A DNA stretch of 40,887 nt from Gammaproteobacteria bacterium RIFCSPLOWO2_12_47_11 (GTDB taxonomy: Bacteria > Pseudomonadota > Gammaproteobacteria > Eutrophobiales > Eutrophobiaceae): the NCBI GenBank assembly GCA_001801885.1, contig MGYU01000096.1, positions 29,460 through 70,346 of the forward strand, in the 5' to 3' direction. Positions 28,563 through 36,402 of this stretch are shown here, piece after piece. The notes below the pieces were generated by a model. That model made no database searches. It saw nothing but the letters and a program-made list of their open reading frames with translations, and had not been told where the DNA came from. The stretch's first letter is position 1. The number at the start of each line of letters is the position of its first letter. The translations under genes were made by a program, and so were the position numbers.

Positions 28563-29744
28563 ATGTCTAACAATGTAGTTATCGTAGCTGCCGGCCGCAC
28601 TCCGGTGGGCAGTTTTGGCGGTATGCTCTCCGAGATCCCGGCTGCGCAGCTGGGTGCGAAAGTCATCGCCGGCCTGTTGAAAAATACCGGGATAAAACCG
28701 GAATTGATCGATGAAGTTATCCTGGGCCAGGTGTTGACCGCTGGCGTCGGGATGAACCCGGCCCGCCAGGCGGCCATCTATGCCGGACTGCCGGATACCA
28801 TACCCAGCATGACTATCAACAAGGTGTGTGGCTCCGGCCTCAAAGCCGTTGCCCTTGCTGCACAAGCTATACGTTCAGGTGATGCCGAGGTGGTAATTGC
28901 CGGTGGCCAGGAGAACATGAGTCTCGCCCCGCATGTGTTGCCAAAATCACGCACTGGCAACAAAATGGGTGACTGGCCGCTCAAGGACCACATGATTAAT
29001 GAGGGTCTGACAGACGTCTTCAATAATTACCACATGGGTATTACCGCCGAGAACATCGCCAAGAAGTACGGCTTCACCCGTGAGGCACAGGATCAATTTG
29101 CAGCTGCTTCCCAGCAAAAGGCCGAGGCGGCACAGAAGGCCGGTAAATTTGATGAGGAAATCATCCCGGTTGAAATACCGCAGCGCAAGGGCGATCCGAT
29201 CATATTTGCTAAAGATGAATATCCACGCGCCGGCACGACAGCCGAGTCATTGGGAAAACTCAGACCTGCCTTCGAGAAGGAAGGGTCGGTCACCGCCGGC
29301 AACGCTTCCGGAATTAACGATGGTGCTGCTATTGTGATTGTTATGAGCGAAAAGAAAGCGAAGGAACTCGGATTGACTCCGCTGGCGATGATCAAGGCTT
29401 ATGCCAGTGCCGGTGTTGATCCGCAGATTATGGGTACAGGCCCTATTCCTGCCACGCAGCGATGTCTCAAAAAAGCCGGCTGGACAGTAACAGACCTGGA
29501 CCTGGTTGAAGCCAATGAGGCCTTTGCCGCGCAGGCTATGTCAGTCGATAAAGAGTTGGGTTGGGATACCAGCAAGGTTAACGTCAATGGCGGTGCTATA
29601 GCGATCGGCCATCCAATCGGGGCCTCCGGTTGCCGTGTATTAGTGACTTTACTCCACGAAATGAAGCGCCGTGATGCCAAGAAAGGCCTGGCCACCCTCT
29701 GTATCGGCGGCGGTCAGGGTGTGGCACTGGCTGTAGAAAGATAA
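28563..29744 (+). CDS. phaA: Acetyl-CoA acetyltransferase (beta-ketothiolase)
   Basis: Condenses two acetyl-CoA to acetoacetyl-CoA, the first step of PHB synthesis. The 393-residue protein shows the thiolase motifs: nucleophilic Cys in [11 protein letters not shown] near residue 88, [17 protein letters not shown] near 318, [10 protein letters not shown] near 350 and the second Cys in [10 protein letters not shown] near 380. The ORF track start (28503) is a non-ATG frame extension; ATG 28563 has GGAGGAG upstream. It is followed after 5 nt by phaB, so the two are co-transcribed. Confidence 0.96.
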   Translation: MSNNVVIVAAGRTPVGSFGGMLSEIPAAQLGAKVIAGLLKNTGIKPELIDEVILGQVLTAGVGMNPARQAAIYAGLPDTIPSMTINKVCGSGLKAVALAAQAIRSGDAEVVIAGGQENMSLAPHVLPKSRTGNKMGDWPLKDHMINEGLTDVFNNYHMGITAENIAKKYGFTREAQDQFAAASQQKAEAAQKAGKFDEEIIPVEIPQRKGDPIIFAKDEYPRAGTTAESLGKLRPAFEKEGSVTAGNASGINDGAAIVIVMSEKKAKELGLTPLAMIKAYASAGVDPQIMGTGPIPATQRCLKKAGWTVTDLDLVEANEAFAAQAMSVDKELGWDTSKVNVNGGAIAIGHPIGASGCRVLVTLLHEMKRRDAKKGLATLCIGGGQGVALAVER

Positions 29745-29749
29745 AAATC

Positions 29750-30496
29750 ATGGCAAACTTGAAAGGAAAAGTGGCTCTGGTGACGGGCGGTACCGGCGGT
29801 ATTGGTGCAGCCATCTGTTTACGACTGGCAGATTCAGGCGCGAAAGTGGCCACCAACTATCGTAACGAAGAGAAGGCGCAGCAATGGCTGAAAGAGGTCA
29901 AGGCCAAGGGTTATGACATCAAGATCTACCAGGCCGACGTTTCCGATTTTGAGGCCTGTACGGATCTGGTTAAAAAGATTGGGGCCGAACTGGGGCCGGT
30001 TGATATCCTGGTGAACAATGCCGGTGTGACCAAAGACGGCACCTTCCGCAAGATGAGCAAGGAACAATGGGACACAGTAATGAAGATCAATCTGGACAGC
30101 CTCTACAACGTGACCAAACAGGTCGTGGAAGGGATGATGGAGCGTGGCTGGGGCCGCATCATCAATATCTCATCCATCAACGGCCAGAAAGGCCAGCTGG
30201 GACAAACCAACTATTGCGCTTCCAAAGCCGGCATGCATGGTTTCACCATGGCGCTTGCACAGGAAGTTGCACGCAAGGGTGTCACAGTCAATACTGTTTC
30301 CCCCGGTTATATTGCCACCGAAATGGTAATGGCCGTTCCAGAAGATATCAGGAAACAGGTCATTGCCAGCATACCGATAGGCCGTCTGGGCACACCTGAA
30401 GAAGTTGCCGCAATGGTGGAATTTCTGACTTCTGATGAGTCAGGATTCACCACCGGAGCTGATTTCTCCATGAATGGCGGCCAGCATATGATGTAG
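29750..30496 (+). CDS. phaB: Acetoacetyl-CoA reductase (NADPH)
   Basis: Short-chain dehydrogenase that reduces acetoacetyl-CoA to (R)-3-hydroxybutyryl-CoA for PHB synthesis. The 248-residue protein has the cofactor motif TGGTGGIGAAI near residue 12, NNAG near 88, the catalytic Ser in INISSINGQKGQ near 138 and YCASK near 155, and the PGY-x-x-T segment near 185. The INGQKGQ-G-QTNY stretch is diagnostic of PhaB. Its start lies 5 nt after phaA. A longer PhaB-like reductase follows at 31101. Confidence 0.95.
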   Translation: MANLKGKVALVTGGTGGIGAAICLRLADSGAKVATNYRNEEKAQQWLKEVKAKGYDIKIYQADVSDFEACTDLVKKIGAELGPVDILVNNAGVTKDGTFRKMSKEQWDTVMKINLDSLYNVTKQVVEGMMERGWGRIINISSINGQKGQLGQTNYCASKAGMHGFTMALAQEVARKGVTVNTVSPGYIATEMVMAVPEDIRKQVIASIPIGRLGTPEEVAAMVEFLTSDESGFTTGADFSMNGGQHMM

Positions 30497-30593
30497 GTAA
30501 TACAATCTTTATCGTTACAGGATTCAGGTGACGGTACAGCATTGGATATAAAATAGTTGCATAACTTGATTATTTAAAGATGGGACAAACCTG

Positions 30594-31049
30594 ATGAGCG
30601 CGACAAGAATCATTAAGAAATACCCTAATCGCAGACTGTATGATACAGAAGACAGCAAATACATTACTCTGGATGATGTAAAAAAACTGGTACTGAACGG
30701 TGTTGATTTCATCGTCAAGGATGTCAAAACAGAAGAAGATCTGACCCGGAATATCCTGTTGCAGATCATCTCTGAACAGGAACATGATGGAGAACCATTT
30801 TTCTCAACCGAGCTCCTCATACAGATTATCCGCTCTTATAGAGATTCACTACAGAGCATGGCCGGTGATTATATCGAAAAGAGCATGCAGTTGTTTGTCG
30901 AACAGCAAAAACAGTTTCAGGAAGCCATGTCATCAAATCCACTGACAGCTATGTCTGAACTGACAGACAAGAACCTGAAGATGTGGCAGGAAATGCAGAA
31001 TAATCTTTTCAAGGCAGCGGGATTAAAAACAGACAACAATTCAAAGTAG
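30594..31049 (+). CDS. phaR: PHB-responsive repressor PhaR
   Basis: Regulator that binds DNA in the absence of polymer and is released when it binds PHB granules, controlling phasin and PHB genes. The 151-residue protein has the PHB/PHA accumulation regulator DNA-binding domain at the N-terminus (RIIKKYPNRRLYDTEDSKYI at residues 5-24, EDLTRNILLQII near 48) and the PHB_acc domain with QSMAGDYIEKSMQLFVEQQ near 85 and a helical C-terminus. It lies 97 nt after phaB on the same strand. Seven TGC-N3-GCA dyads at five promoters in this window are good candidates for its operators. No such dyad is seen directly before phaR itself. Confidence 0.95.
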   Translation: MSATRIIKKYPNRRLYDTEDSKYITLDDVKKLVLNGVDFIVKDVKTEEDLTRNILLQIISEQEHDGEPFFSTELLIQIIRSYRDSLQSMAGDYIEKSMQLFVEQQKQFQEAMSSNPLTAMSELTDKNLKMWQEMQNNLFKAAGLKTDNNSK

Positions 31050-31100
31050 TGCAAATGTTTCTGCATAAAATAATAATATTAACCTTGCGAGGATCATTCC

Positions 31101-32123
31101 ATGCGCAAATCAGTACCTGAATTTGCTTTACAGAATATGTTTATAGAATTTTCCGGCTTTATGCAGAATGCCCAGAATAATATGTTCAAAATACATAATC
31201 CTGTTGAATATGCCTATGATTCAATTTTCCGGTTATCCGAATTTACCAGTAATGCCTTTGATCACCTCGTGCGCCACCATAATGATGCCATCGATTTTTA
31301 TCTGGCTCCTCATGCAGACCATGTAACAAGCCAACCAGTTAATAAATTCGAGTCAGTAAAATCCGGTCGTATCGAAACAGGTTACGTAGCTGTCGTGACC
31401 GGTGGTATTGGCGGTATAGGATCGGAAATATGCAAGCGACTTTACAATGACGGGCACCAGGTCATTGCAACCTACATTACATTTGAAAAAGACCTTGCAA
31501 AAATATGGCAAACAAATCAAGGGAAAGATGGTTATGAAATCGATATCATCGAATGTGATGTTACTGATTTTGAATCCTGCAAAAAAATGAGTACGAAACT
31601 GGAGTCCACATATCACAGGATTGATATCCTGGTAAACTGTGCAGGGATTACCCGTGATGCCACGTTAAGAAATATGGAACAGGATAAATGGCATGCTGTA
31701 CTCGATACCAACCTGGACAGTGTTTTTAATGTCACACGGAATTTTATCAATGGCATGATCCATCGTGGCTATGGACGCATTATCAACATTTCATCCGTCA
31801 ACGGCCAGAAAGGCCAGTTTGGCCAGACCAATTACTCAACAGCCAAGGCCGGGACCATCGGCTTCAGCAAATCACTGGCACTGGAACTGGCTGACAGCGG
31901 TATCACTGTCAACACGGTATGCCCGGGTTATGTTGGGACCAGTATGGTTGAAACACTCCCTGAAGAGATAAAGAACAGTATTATTGCCAAGATCCCGATG
32001 GGACGTTTGGCGAAACCTGCAGAGGTTGCAGCGGCAGTCGCATTCCTGGCTGATGAAAATGCCGGGTACATTACCGGCTCCGATATCTCGGTCAATGGTG
32101 GTCTCTTTACCGGCGTAGCCTGA
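31101..32123 (+). CDS. PhaB-like acetoacetyl-CoA reductase with N-terminal extension
   Basis: The C-terminal part (about residues 95-340) is a complete PhaB-type short-chain dehydrogenase: TGGIGGIGSEI near 102, NCAGITRDATL near 178, catalytic Ser in INISSVNGQKGQFGQTNY near 230 and YSTAK near 247. The first 90 residues are an extra region not found in ordinary PhaB: EFALQNMFIEFSGFMQNAQN then NPVEYAYDSIFRLSEFTSNAFDHL, rich in aromatic and amide residues and probably amphipathic helical. It has no signal peptide. A granule-attachment role, like a built-in phasin, is an attractive inference but unproven. It starts 51 nt after phaR with GAGG upstream. Sequence similarity to the PhaB at 29750 shows paralogy. 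Confidence 0.85.
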   Translation: MRKSVPEFALQNMFIEFSGFMQNAQNNMFKIHNPVEYAYDSIFRLSEFTSNAFDHLVRHHNDAIDFYLAPHADHVTSQPVNKFESVKSGRIETGYVAVVTGGIGGIGSEICKRLYNDGHQVIATYITFEKDLAKIWQTNQGKDGYEIDIIECDVTDFESCKKMSTKLESTYHRIDILVNCAGITRDATLRNMEQDKWHAVLDTNLDSVFNVTRNFINGMIHRGYGRIINISSVNGQKGQFGQTNYSTAKAGTIGFSKSLALELADSGITVNTVCPGYVGTSMVETLPEEIKNSIIAKIPMGRLAKPAEVAAAVAFLADENAGYITGSDISVNGGLFTGVA

Positions 32124-32278
32124 ATTCAACACAGCATTATGCAGAACCAAGCCTGTTGAACTCACAGAAGAAAATGCACGTGGCCAAAAGATGCCCTCTT
32201 AAACAGATGCGTTTTAGCGTCTTGATATTCAAATTTTTACCGTAGTAATTCTATAAAAATCAATAAGTTACTAAATGC

Positions 32279-32307
32279 TTGACAAAGCCCATGGATTTTC
32301 CTACGCT
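32279..32307 (+). promoter_or_regulatory. Sigma-70 promoter of phasin 1
   Basis: TTGACA (32279-32284), 17-bp spacer, TACGCT (32302-32307). The -35 is perfect; the -10 keeps the key T-A-----T bases. Tandem PhaR-like dyads begin at the last base of the -10, covering the expected start site. Confidence 0.65.
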
Positions 32308-32333
32308 GCAATGCAATATTGTGCATCGCACAA
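32307..32333. promoter_or_regulatory. Tandem putative PhaR operators at the phasin 1 promoter
   Basis: TGCAATGCA (32307-32315) and TTGTGCATCGCACAA (32319-32333) are two TGC-N3-GCA dyads with centres 15 bp apart. They overlap the -10 end and start region, a position suited to repression. Confidence 0.65.
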
Positions 32334-32368
32334 TCCGTTTGCAACTATATTTTAATGAGGAGAATGCA

Positions 32369-32749
32369 ATGAATACCGCTAACTATGATCAGATTAACAA
32401 ACTCGGCATGAGCACTTACGATACTTTGAAGCAGCTCTACACGATCAACACAAATACCGTCGAACAATTGATTGAGCAGCAATTTGCACTGGCCGCTCTC
32501 GGTGTTGAATATGTTACCAGCCAGATGAAACTTGCCGGCACCGCCAAAGGCTATAAGGATATAATCAGCGCCCAGACGGATATTGCAGGAGAAATCAGCA
32601 GCAAGATGCAGGGGATAGCCCGCAATACCCTGGACATCATGACTGAATCCAAGGATGAGATCAGCACCTGGTTTGAAAAATCCGTCAAGGAAGCCGAGAA
32701 GGGTATCAAGGAAGTGACCAAGGTTGTGCCAGCGGTCAAGGCTGCCTGA
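32369..32749 (+). CDS. phaP: Phasin family protein (phasin 1)
   Basis: Granule-coating protein of PHB. The 126-residue protein is of the phasin_2/TIGR01841 type: almost entirely helical, with YDTLKQLYTINTNTVEQLIEQQFALAALGVEY (pieces quoted: TVEQLIEQQFALAAL) near residues 20-45, KGYKDIISAQTDIAGEISSK near 60-80 and STWFEKSVKEAEKG near 98. I chose ATG 32369, with GAGGAG upstream, over the far upstream start in the ORF track. It has its own strong promoter with two PhaR-like dyads and a terminator after it. Low-complexity Lys/Ala/Val at the C-terminus. Confidence 0.93.
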   Translation: MNTANYDQINKLGMSTYDTLKQLYTINTNTVEQLIEQQFALAALGVEYVTSQMKLAGTAKGYKDIISAQTDIAGEISSKMQGIARNTLDIMTESKDEISTWFEKSVKEAEKGIKEVTKVVPAVKAA

Positions 32750-32781
32750 TTATTTTAAATTATTTGGTTTGGCCTCCTCTG

Positions 32782-32811
32782 AACCGTATCCTGGCAATAG
32801 GATACGGTTTT
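32782..32811 (+). terminator. Rho-independent terminator after phasin 1
   Basis: AACCGTATCCT-GGCAAT-AGGATACGGTT is a perfect 11-bp stem followed by a short T-run. It lies between phasin 1 and phasin 2, so phasin 2 depends on read-through or an unseen promoter. Confidence 0.8.
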
Positions 32812-32835
32812 ATAAACTATCGAAGGTGATGACAG

Positions 32836-33201
32836 ATGATTAACAACGACATGACAGAGAATTGGAACAACATTGCCAAAACAGCGATGAATTCCATAAA
32901 GGAGCTCGGTAATATCAATGTACGTGTTATCGAGAAACTGACCGAACAACAACTGGCGGTGTTGAATACCTGCCTCGAAGCCAGTCAGAAAGAGATTGAT
33001 CTGGCCAGCAAGACCAGAAACCCCGAAGATATTATCAAGATGCAAGCTGAATTGATTGCCGAATACAATACCAAGCTGATGGGTATACTTCAGAATACCG
33101 GTGCCATATTGAGCAGTTGTAACTCAGATATTACATCGTGGGCTGAAAAGAGTGTTACCGCTACAACACCCAAAGCTGTGAATCCCGGGAAGAGCAAATA
33201 A
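32836..33201 (+). CDS. Phasin family protein (phasin 2)
   Basis: Second phasin paralogue, 121 residues, helical throughout: WNNIAKTAMNSIKELGNINVRV at the start, IEKLTEQQLAVLNTCLEASQKEIDLA near residues 37-60, a middle KMQAELIAEYNTKLMGILQN and a short polar, basic C-terminus. The pattern E-x-L-x-E-Q-Q and the conserved spacing to the ITSWAEKS segment match phasins 1 and 3 (TWFEKS, SWLEKG). The ATG has AAGG about 10 nt upstream. No PhaR-like dyad and no promoter are apparent in the 86 bp before it, so it is probably expressed by read-through from phasin 1. It converges with phaC. Confidence 0.85.
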   Translation: MINNDMTENWNNIAKTAMNSIKELGNINVRVIEKLTEQQLAVLNTCLEASQKEIDLASKTRNPEDIIKMQAELIAEYNTKLMGILQNTGAILSSCNSDITSWAEKSVTATTPKAVNPGKSK

Positions 33202-33237
33202 GCAGCACTTGCCTTTAAGGGTTTACCCTTCCTTGTA

Positions 33238-33271
33238 CCCGTGTCCCCTGCTGAAGGAATACGGGCTTTTT
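33238..33271 (+). terminator. Terminator after phasin 2
   Basis: CCCGTGTCC and GGAATACGGG form an imperfect stem followed by CTTTTT. It lies between phasin 2 and the convergent phaC. Confidence 0.65.
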
Positions 33272-33281
33272 ATATTCCAGA

Positions 33282-34346
33282 TCAGGTTCTCTTGTCCAGC
33301 CACTTACCTACGGTAGGCGGGATCATTTTCTGTGCCTTGTTGCTGACGTAGATACCAATATGTCCACCCGGAAATTCGAGTTCCGTATAGTCTTTGCTGC
33401 CAACACATCCCTGCAGGGCTTTGGATGAATCCGGCGGTACCAGATGGTCGGAAGCGGCATAGATATTCAGTAACGGTACAGTGATATTTCCCAGGTCGAC
33501 AATCTGATTACCGATTTTTACCGTCCCTTTGACCAGTCCGTTGTCCTGGTAAAATTGCCTTGTAAATTCCCTGAATGCCTCACCGGCCTGATCCGGACTA
33601 TCAAAGATCCACTTCTCCATGCGCATAAAATTCTTTGCCTGTTCTTTATCATCCAGAAGATTGACCAGATCCATATATTTCTGTCCAACCAGGCGAAATG
33701 GTTTGAGAGACAGATATATCATATTCAAAAGTTCACCAGGAATATTGCCCAGGGTATCAACGAGGAGATCAATATCAACATTTCTTACCATTTTACTTAA
33801 CAGATCATCCTTGGTATGGAAATCTACTGGTGTCACTGTTGTGATGAGGTTCCTTACTTTCTCAGGATGCAGTGAGGTATAACAAAGACTGAATGTTCCG
33901 CCCTGACAGATACCAAGGATATTGATTTTTTTCAGCTTATGTTTCTTGCAGATCAAATCCACACAACGGTCAATATAACCGTTGATGTAATCGTCCAGTG
34001 TTAAATACCGATCCGCACTGTCAGGATAGCCCCAGTCGATAAGGTATACATCCAGTCCGGCATTCAGCAGCCCCTGAATCATTGAACGTCCATCCTGCAA
34101 ATCAGCCATATAGGGACGATTAACCAGCGCGTATACAATCAATAACGGAACAGGGTTGGTTTTTTTGACGCGTGGCTCAAACCGGTAAAGCACCATCTTG
34201 TCTTCCTGATAGACAGGTGTTTTTCTGGATACGCCAACCTCTATGTCACCGATTTCAGCGAGTGTATTTATACCTTGTGCAAGCTTTGCATTAAACTGGT
34301 TTACTTCGTGCAAAATTTCATCAGGTCTTATCTGAAAAGGTATCAC
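33282..34346 (-). CDS. phaC: Class III poly(3-hydroxybutyrate) synthase subunit PhaC
   Basis: Catalytic subunit that polymerises (R)-3-hydroxybutyryl-CoA at the granule surface, active only with PhaE. The 354-residue length is typical of class III. The lipase-box-like catalytic Cys is in LGICQGGTF near residue 148, the Asp in the AASDHLVPP region near 302 and the His in FPGGHIGIY near 330; VYALVNRPYMADLQDGRS near 70 and LIDWGYPDSADRYLTLDDY near 105 are the class III signatures. The GTG start has a perfect AAGGAG 8 nt upstream. It lies 21 nt after phaE, forming a phaE-phaC operon. Confidence 0.96.
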   Translation of the reverse strand: MIPFQIRPDEILHEVNQFNAKLAQGINTLAEIGDIEVGVSRKTPVYQEDKMVLYRFEPRVKKTNPVPLLIVYALVNRPYMADLQDGRSMIQGLLNAGLDVYLIDWGYPDSADRYLTLDDYINGYIDRCVDLICKKHKLKKINILGICQGGTFSLCYTSLHPEKVRNLITTVTPVDFHTKDDLLSKMVRNVDIDLLVDTLGNIPGELLNMIYLSLKPFRLVGQKYMDLVNLLDDKEQAKNFMRMEKWIFDSPDQAGEAFREFTRQFYQDNGLVKGTVKIGNQIVDLGNITVPLLNIYAASDHLVPPDSSKALQGCVGSKDYTELEFPGGHIGIYVSNKAQKMIPPTVGKWLDKRT

Positions 34347-34367
34347 AGCAAGCGCTCCTTTATATTA

Positions 34368-35555
34368 TTAGATCTTGATAACTATCACGTTGTCTTTTTT
34401 GTTGCCCTTCTTTCCTGATTTTTTTCTTGCAGCTGTCTTTTTATCTGCACTCATGTAAACAGTTTTTTTGTCAGATTTTCTTTTATAAACAGTATTAATT
34501 TTTAACTTGTGGGCAGTTGCAGCAGGCTTTCTGTTAGTATCACTGCCATTACCAGCCATTGATTTCTTCAATGCAGCTATTTCATCCTGCATTTGTTCAA
34601 TCATTCTGGATGTTTCCTTGTTGTCACGGCGCATATCCTGCTGGCGTTTCTGCAGGGTACTCATCCCGCGGCGGGTAGGCATATTCAGGGCACTCTGAAT
34701 TTCATCGACGATATTTCGGCCATGTTGTTTGACCGCCATCAATGCATTGGTCAGCCGTCCATATAGATCAGAAAAATCTTTAGTTTGGGTAAATTCAGCA
34801 TATGCCTCTTCACCGCAGTCCACCAGCAAATCATATATCTCACGCAGACTGTTAATTTCCTTGCCATGTTTTGCCATGTCAATAATCTTCATACGCATGG
34901 TATCCAGCGCTTTCAGACTGACGGTAGTCATCGCATGGTTGTATTCCATATTTACTTTCTGATAAATATTCCAGAGTTTGATGCCTTCTTGTGCCTGTTC
35001 CTGTGATTCACGGGTATAACCTACGCCGGGTATAGATAAAAATTTATCAGTGGCCCTTTCCAGATTTTCCGGTTTCAGATCTTCAAGAAAATCTCCTGGC
35101 AATAACGTGGCCGAGGAAAAAGACCGTTGCAGAGTGTCTATAGGCAGCATATGCCAGGCACCTAATATTCCAGGCAGACCCTCTTTAGTACTGCCGCGGA
35201 TAAATATTTTTTTCATCTCTTCAAATTGGTCATTCAATGCCGCCTGCCAATCTTCTGATGTCTTGCTGATTTCATTGATGTTCTTGAGCAATTTGGAAAA
35301 TTGCTCGCTCAGGATGTAATACACCTTGCCTTGTTCCAGCATTTTCGTAACAAACTCAGTACTGCTTTCAGGCATGGAAGAGGACACTGATTTCCACCAG
35401 TATTCCATGGCTTCGGTGAGTGGATTACTGTCTTTTTTGCCAGTGACCGGAGCTTTAGGCATGAACTGACTGAATGCCTGCCACGCATCCAGATACTGGC
35501 GTTGTGATTCCAGCCAGTCAGTATTCCAGTATGGGTTGGGGATTTTATTGCTCAT
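34368..35555 (-). CDS. phaE: PHB synthase subunit PhaE with lysine-rich C-terminal tail
   Basis: Accessory subunit that forms the active class III synthase with PhaC. The 395-residue protein starts MSNKIPNPYWNTDWLESQRQYLDAW, the usual PhaE opening, followed by helical regions with PKPENLERATDKFLSIPGVGYTRE-like text near residue 165 (seen: FLSIPGVGYTRESQEQ), and a coiled coil near MIEQMQDEIAALKKSM about 320. The last 65 residues are Lys/Arg/Thr-rich (KRKSDKKTVYMSADKK, ARKKSGKKGNKKDN) and go beyond the conserved region. ATG 35555 is preferred over the ORF-track start 17 codons upstream because of the GGAAAGA ribosome binding site. A PhaR-like dyad lies 80 nt upstream. Confidence 0.93.
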   Translation of the reverse strand: MSNKIPNPYWNTDWLESQRQYLDAWQAFSQFMPKAPVTGKKDSNPLTEAMEYWWKSVSSSMPESSTEFVTKMLEQGKVYYILSEQFSKLLKNINEISKTSEDWQAALNDQFEEMKKIFIRGSTKEGLPGILGAWHMLPIDTLQRSFSSATLLPGDFLEDLKPENLERATDKFLSIPGVGYTRESQEQAQEGIKLWNIYQKVNMEYNHAMTTVSLKALDTMRMKIIDMAKHGKEINSLREIYDLLVDCGEEAYAEFTQTKDFSDLYGRLTNALMAVKQHGRNIVDEIQSALNMPTRRGMSTLQKRQQDMRRDNKETSRMIEQMQDEIAALKKSMAGNGSDTNRKPAATAHKLKINTVYKRKSDKKTVYMSADKKTAARKKSGKKGNKKDNVIVIKI

Positions 35556-35634
35556 CTGTATCTTTCCGGTTAATGCTAAACAGCTTTGATCGGCCGTGAT
35601 CTTCAATTAATGGATAATCCTATCATGCACTATA

Positions 35635-35645
35635 TTGCACTGCAA
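35635..35645. promoter_or_regulatory. Putative PhaR operator upstream of phaE
   Basis: TTGCACTGCAA is a perfect dyad with the TGC-N3-GCA core. On the minus strand it overlaps TATTTT by two bases, the same arrangement as at phasin 3 (TATGTT). The -35 is weak. A second -10-like TATAGT lies just downstream. Confidence 0.55.
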
Positions 35646-35665
35646 AATAAACCCTGATTGCCATC

Positions 35666-35700
35666 AAAAAAATACCCGTATTCCGGAAAGAATACGGGTA
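35666..35700 (-). terminator. Strong terminator of phasin 3
   Basis: On the minus strand TACCCGTATTC-TTTCCG-GAATACGGGTA is a perfect 11-bp stem followed by T7. It separates phasin 3 from the phaE promoter. Confidence 0.92.
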
Positions 35701-35736
35701 AATTATTTAATAGAGGTGAAGTGTCAAAAATTCTAA

Positions 35737-36120
35737 CTAAGTCACAGTTGACTTTTTGGGGATGCGTTTTACCGGCGCCTTTACATTTACTTCTGCTGAT
35801 TCAAAACCCTTTTCCAGCCAGGAAACAATTTCATCACAAGAATTAGACATAATTGACGCGGCCTGCTTGGTGAAGTCTATTGCCTTGGTGCTGCACTCGC
35901 CGGCAATTTCTGATTCTGCCGACAGGTAATCTTTGTAATTCGTGGTGCTGGTCAGAAGCTTTGTCTGCTCAATACCTGTTTCAATATTAAATGAGGCATA
36001 TTTAAACTGTAAATCCATCAGTTTCTGCAGGGCCTTGGTGTTGATGGCGCCCAGTTTCTGAAGTGATGCAAAGGAAGTCTTGCCGACTTTGGTCAGTTGT
36101 TCTACATAATCGTTTTGCAT
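35737..36120 (-). CDS. Phasin family protein (phasin 3)
   Basis: Third phasin, 127 residues, closest in layout to phasin 1: FASLQKLGAINTKALQKLMDLQFKYASFNIE near residues 15-48, NYKDYLSAESEIAGECSTKA near 61-80, SWLEKGFESAEV near 100 and a basic, Pro/Lys-rich end. It has AGGAGG upstream of the ATG, a TTGACA-17-TATGTT promoter followed by two PhaR-like dyads, and a strong terminator, so it is a monocistronic, separately controlled gene. Two phasins with the same promoter architecture but opposite orientation flank the synthase operon. Confidence 0.92.
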   Translation of the reverse strand: MQNDYVEQLTKVGKTSFASLQKLGAINTKALQKLMDLQFKYASFNIETGIEQTKLLTSTTNYKDYLSAESEIAGECSTKAIDFTKQAASIMSNSCDEIVSWLEKGFESAEVNVKAPVKRIPKKSTVT

Positions 36121-36187
36121 AGGGGTACTCCTCCTTTTTGCTTAAATCGTAGCGGTTACAGGGTTAATAAAACGCCCCTCAAAATAA

Positions 36188-36216
36188 TTGTGCGGCGCAA
36201 TATTATTGCAATGCAA
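36188..36216. promoter_or_regulatory. Tandem putative PhaR operators at the phasin 3 promoter
   Basis: TTGCAATGCAA (36206-36216) and TTGTGCGGCGCAA (36188-36200) each hold TGC-N3-GCA, with centres 16 bp apart. The first overlaps the last two bases of the -10; the second covers the expected early transcribed region. The arrangement mirrors phasin 1. Confidence 0.65.
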
Positions 36217-36243
36217 CATAACTGAATAGCCATGGTATGTCAA
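36215..36243 (-). promoter_or_regulatory. Sigma-70 promoter of phasin 3
   Basis: On the minus strand TTGACA (36243-36238), 17-bp spacer, TATGTT (36220-36215). The gene starts about 95 nt downstream, leaving a leader that contains the operators. Confidence 0.7.
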
Positions 36244-36402
36244 CCTTTTCGAAGTGAAATATTTATACACTGGGCAGAAGGTTGGGAAAGGCAGGCTACC
36301 CGGCTCAGCTGGCAACTATCAATCTTGCGTAACTTATTGTAAATAATGATATTATATTACCGGATGAAGCCCTTGGGCTGGATAAAATCTGGCACACATG
36401 GG

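Noticed and set aside
28181-28777. 198-residue minus-strand ORF across the LysR end and phaA start
   Set aside because: It spans a promoter region and two well-supported genes in antisense.
36121-36402. Possible small RNA between phasin 3 and the GGDEF/EAL gene
   Set aside because: Only the phasin 3 promoter and a short AGCCC-TT-GGGCT hairpin are visible; no paired promoter and terminator for an RNA gene.
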